DNA from: Plazaster borealis
Lineage: Eukaryota; Echinodermata; Asteroidea; Forcipulatida; Labidiasteridae
Length of the DNA stretch: 64,000 nucleotides
Assembly: GCA_021014325.1 (NCBI GenBank)
Contig: CM037472.1
Location: forward strand, 25,715,063 to 25,779,062
Direction of reading: 5' to 3'
How positions within the stretch are numbered: the first letter of the stretch is position 1; each line of letters opens with the position of its first letter. The notes under the pieces are model-generated. The model saw only the letters and a program-made list of their open reading frames with translations. It ran no database searches and was not told where the DNA came from. Made by a program: the position numbers and the translations under genes. Shown here in pieces: positions 63,565-64,000 of this stretch.

Positions 63565-64000
63565 GTAAGGCCTAAAAAAAAAGTTTTTATTGCCCTTTTC
63601 CGACCGACCCAAAAAATCTGAAATCCACGGTCGCGTTTTTTTTTGTTTTTTTTTTTTTTTTAAATGGCGATTTTTTGATTTTGTTTGAAGTATTTTATAC
63701 TTTGATTCCCAGTAAACGACATTTAAGATAGAAACCTCGATGTTTTTATGTTTCTTTTGCAAAATTATATTGTTTTATGTTGCAGGCCTGTGAAATCTCC
63801 GCTTTCTCATTGACCGTGCCGATTTTTTATTTCCGCCTTTTTAAAATGTGAGATAAAAAGACGTGACGAATTTTCCAGGTCGGCCTGCTACATATACATC
63901 ATCATACACCACACACACGACACGAAGTCCGTAAATCCTATGTCCTTGCTCCAGTGCGCAACGGGCGGGTATCCATCACGCACTTGTGTTGCAACTCCTT

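Noticed and set aside
63786..63853. Possible sixth exon of the GRAM-like gene ending in TGA
   Set aside because: TTGCAG precedes an open segment, but the translation has no resemblance to the rest and the surrounding 63565-63900 looks repeat-derived, so it is not called.

Overview
The window is animal nuclear DNA: AT-rich, intron-rich, with short exons that obey GT-AG rules and are scattered among dense short transposon copies. The genes and the repeat landscape (tRNA-headed SINEs, TTAA-flanked MITEs, Penelope-like fragments, a KIAA1958/Crypton-like recombinase) suggest an invertebrate deuterostome, most likely an echinoderm such as a sea star. That placement is an inference; nothing in the window is taxonomically decisive.

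Three host genes were assembled by joining exons in phase. (1) PRDX5, + strand, 1669-7158: six exons and 187 codons, a complete atypical 2-Cys peroxiredoxin with a likely mitochondrial presequence. (2) FANCM, - strand, 50569 down to 13710: 25 exons summing to 7635 nt (2544 aa). It is complete from an N-terminal RQxTL motif through the DEAH helicase, MHF-, FANCF- and RMI-binding regions to the XPF/Hef-type nuclease domain and a terminal helix-hairpin-helix. (3) A gene on the + strand from 59102, open at the right edge: at least five exons of an uncharacterised protein with a GRAM/PH-like segment. PRDX5 and FANCM are convergent; FANCM and the third gene are divergent across about 8.5 kb of repeat-rich DNA.

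Introns and intergenic DNA are mostly mobile-element debris. The clearest elements are a Crypton-type tyrosine-recombinase element (18.0-20.5 kb) flanked by an identical 17-bp direct repeat, a 1.18-kb non-autonomous hAT element with a perfect 8-bp target duplication (53617-54798), a MITE family of about 365 bp with TTAA flanks (ten copies), several other inverted-repeat elements, tRNA-headed SINEs with two different tails, LINE 3' ends, Penelope-like fragments with hammerhead-like cores, and a 33-copy 27-bp minisatellite.

The most biologically interesting result is that this FANCM keeps the residues of the archaeal Hef/XPF nuclease site (VDSKE, GCDY, EKKxxxD) that are degenerate in vertebrate FANCM. 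FANCM remodels stalled forks and recruits the Fanconi core complex and the BTR complex; PRDX5 detoxifies peroxides. I see no sign that the three genes act together.
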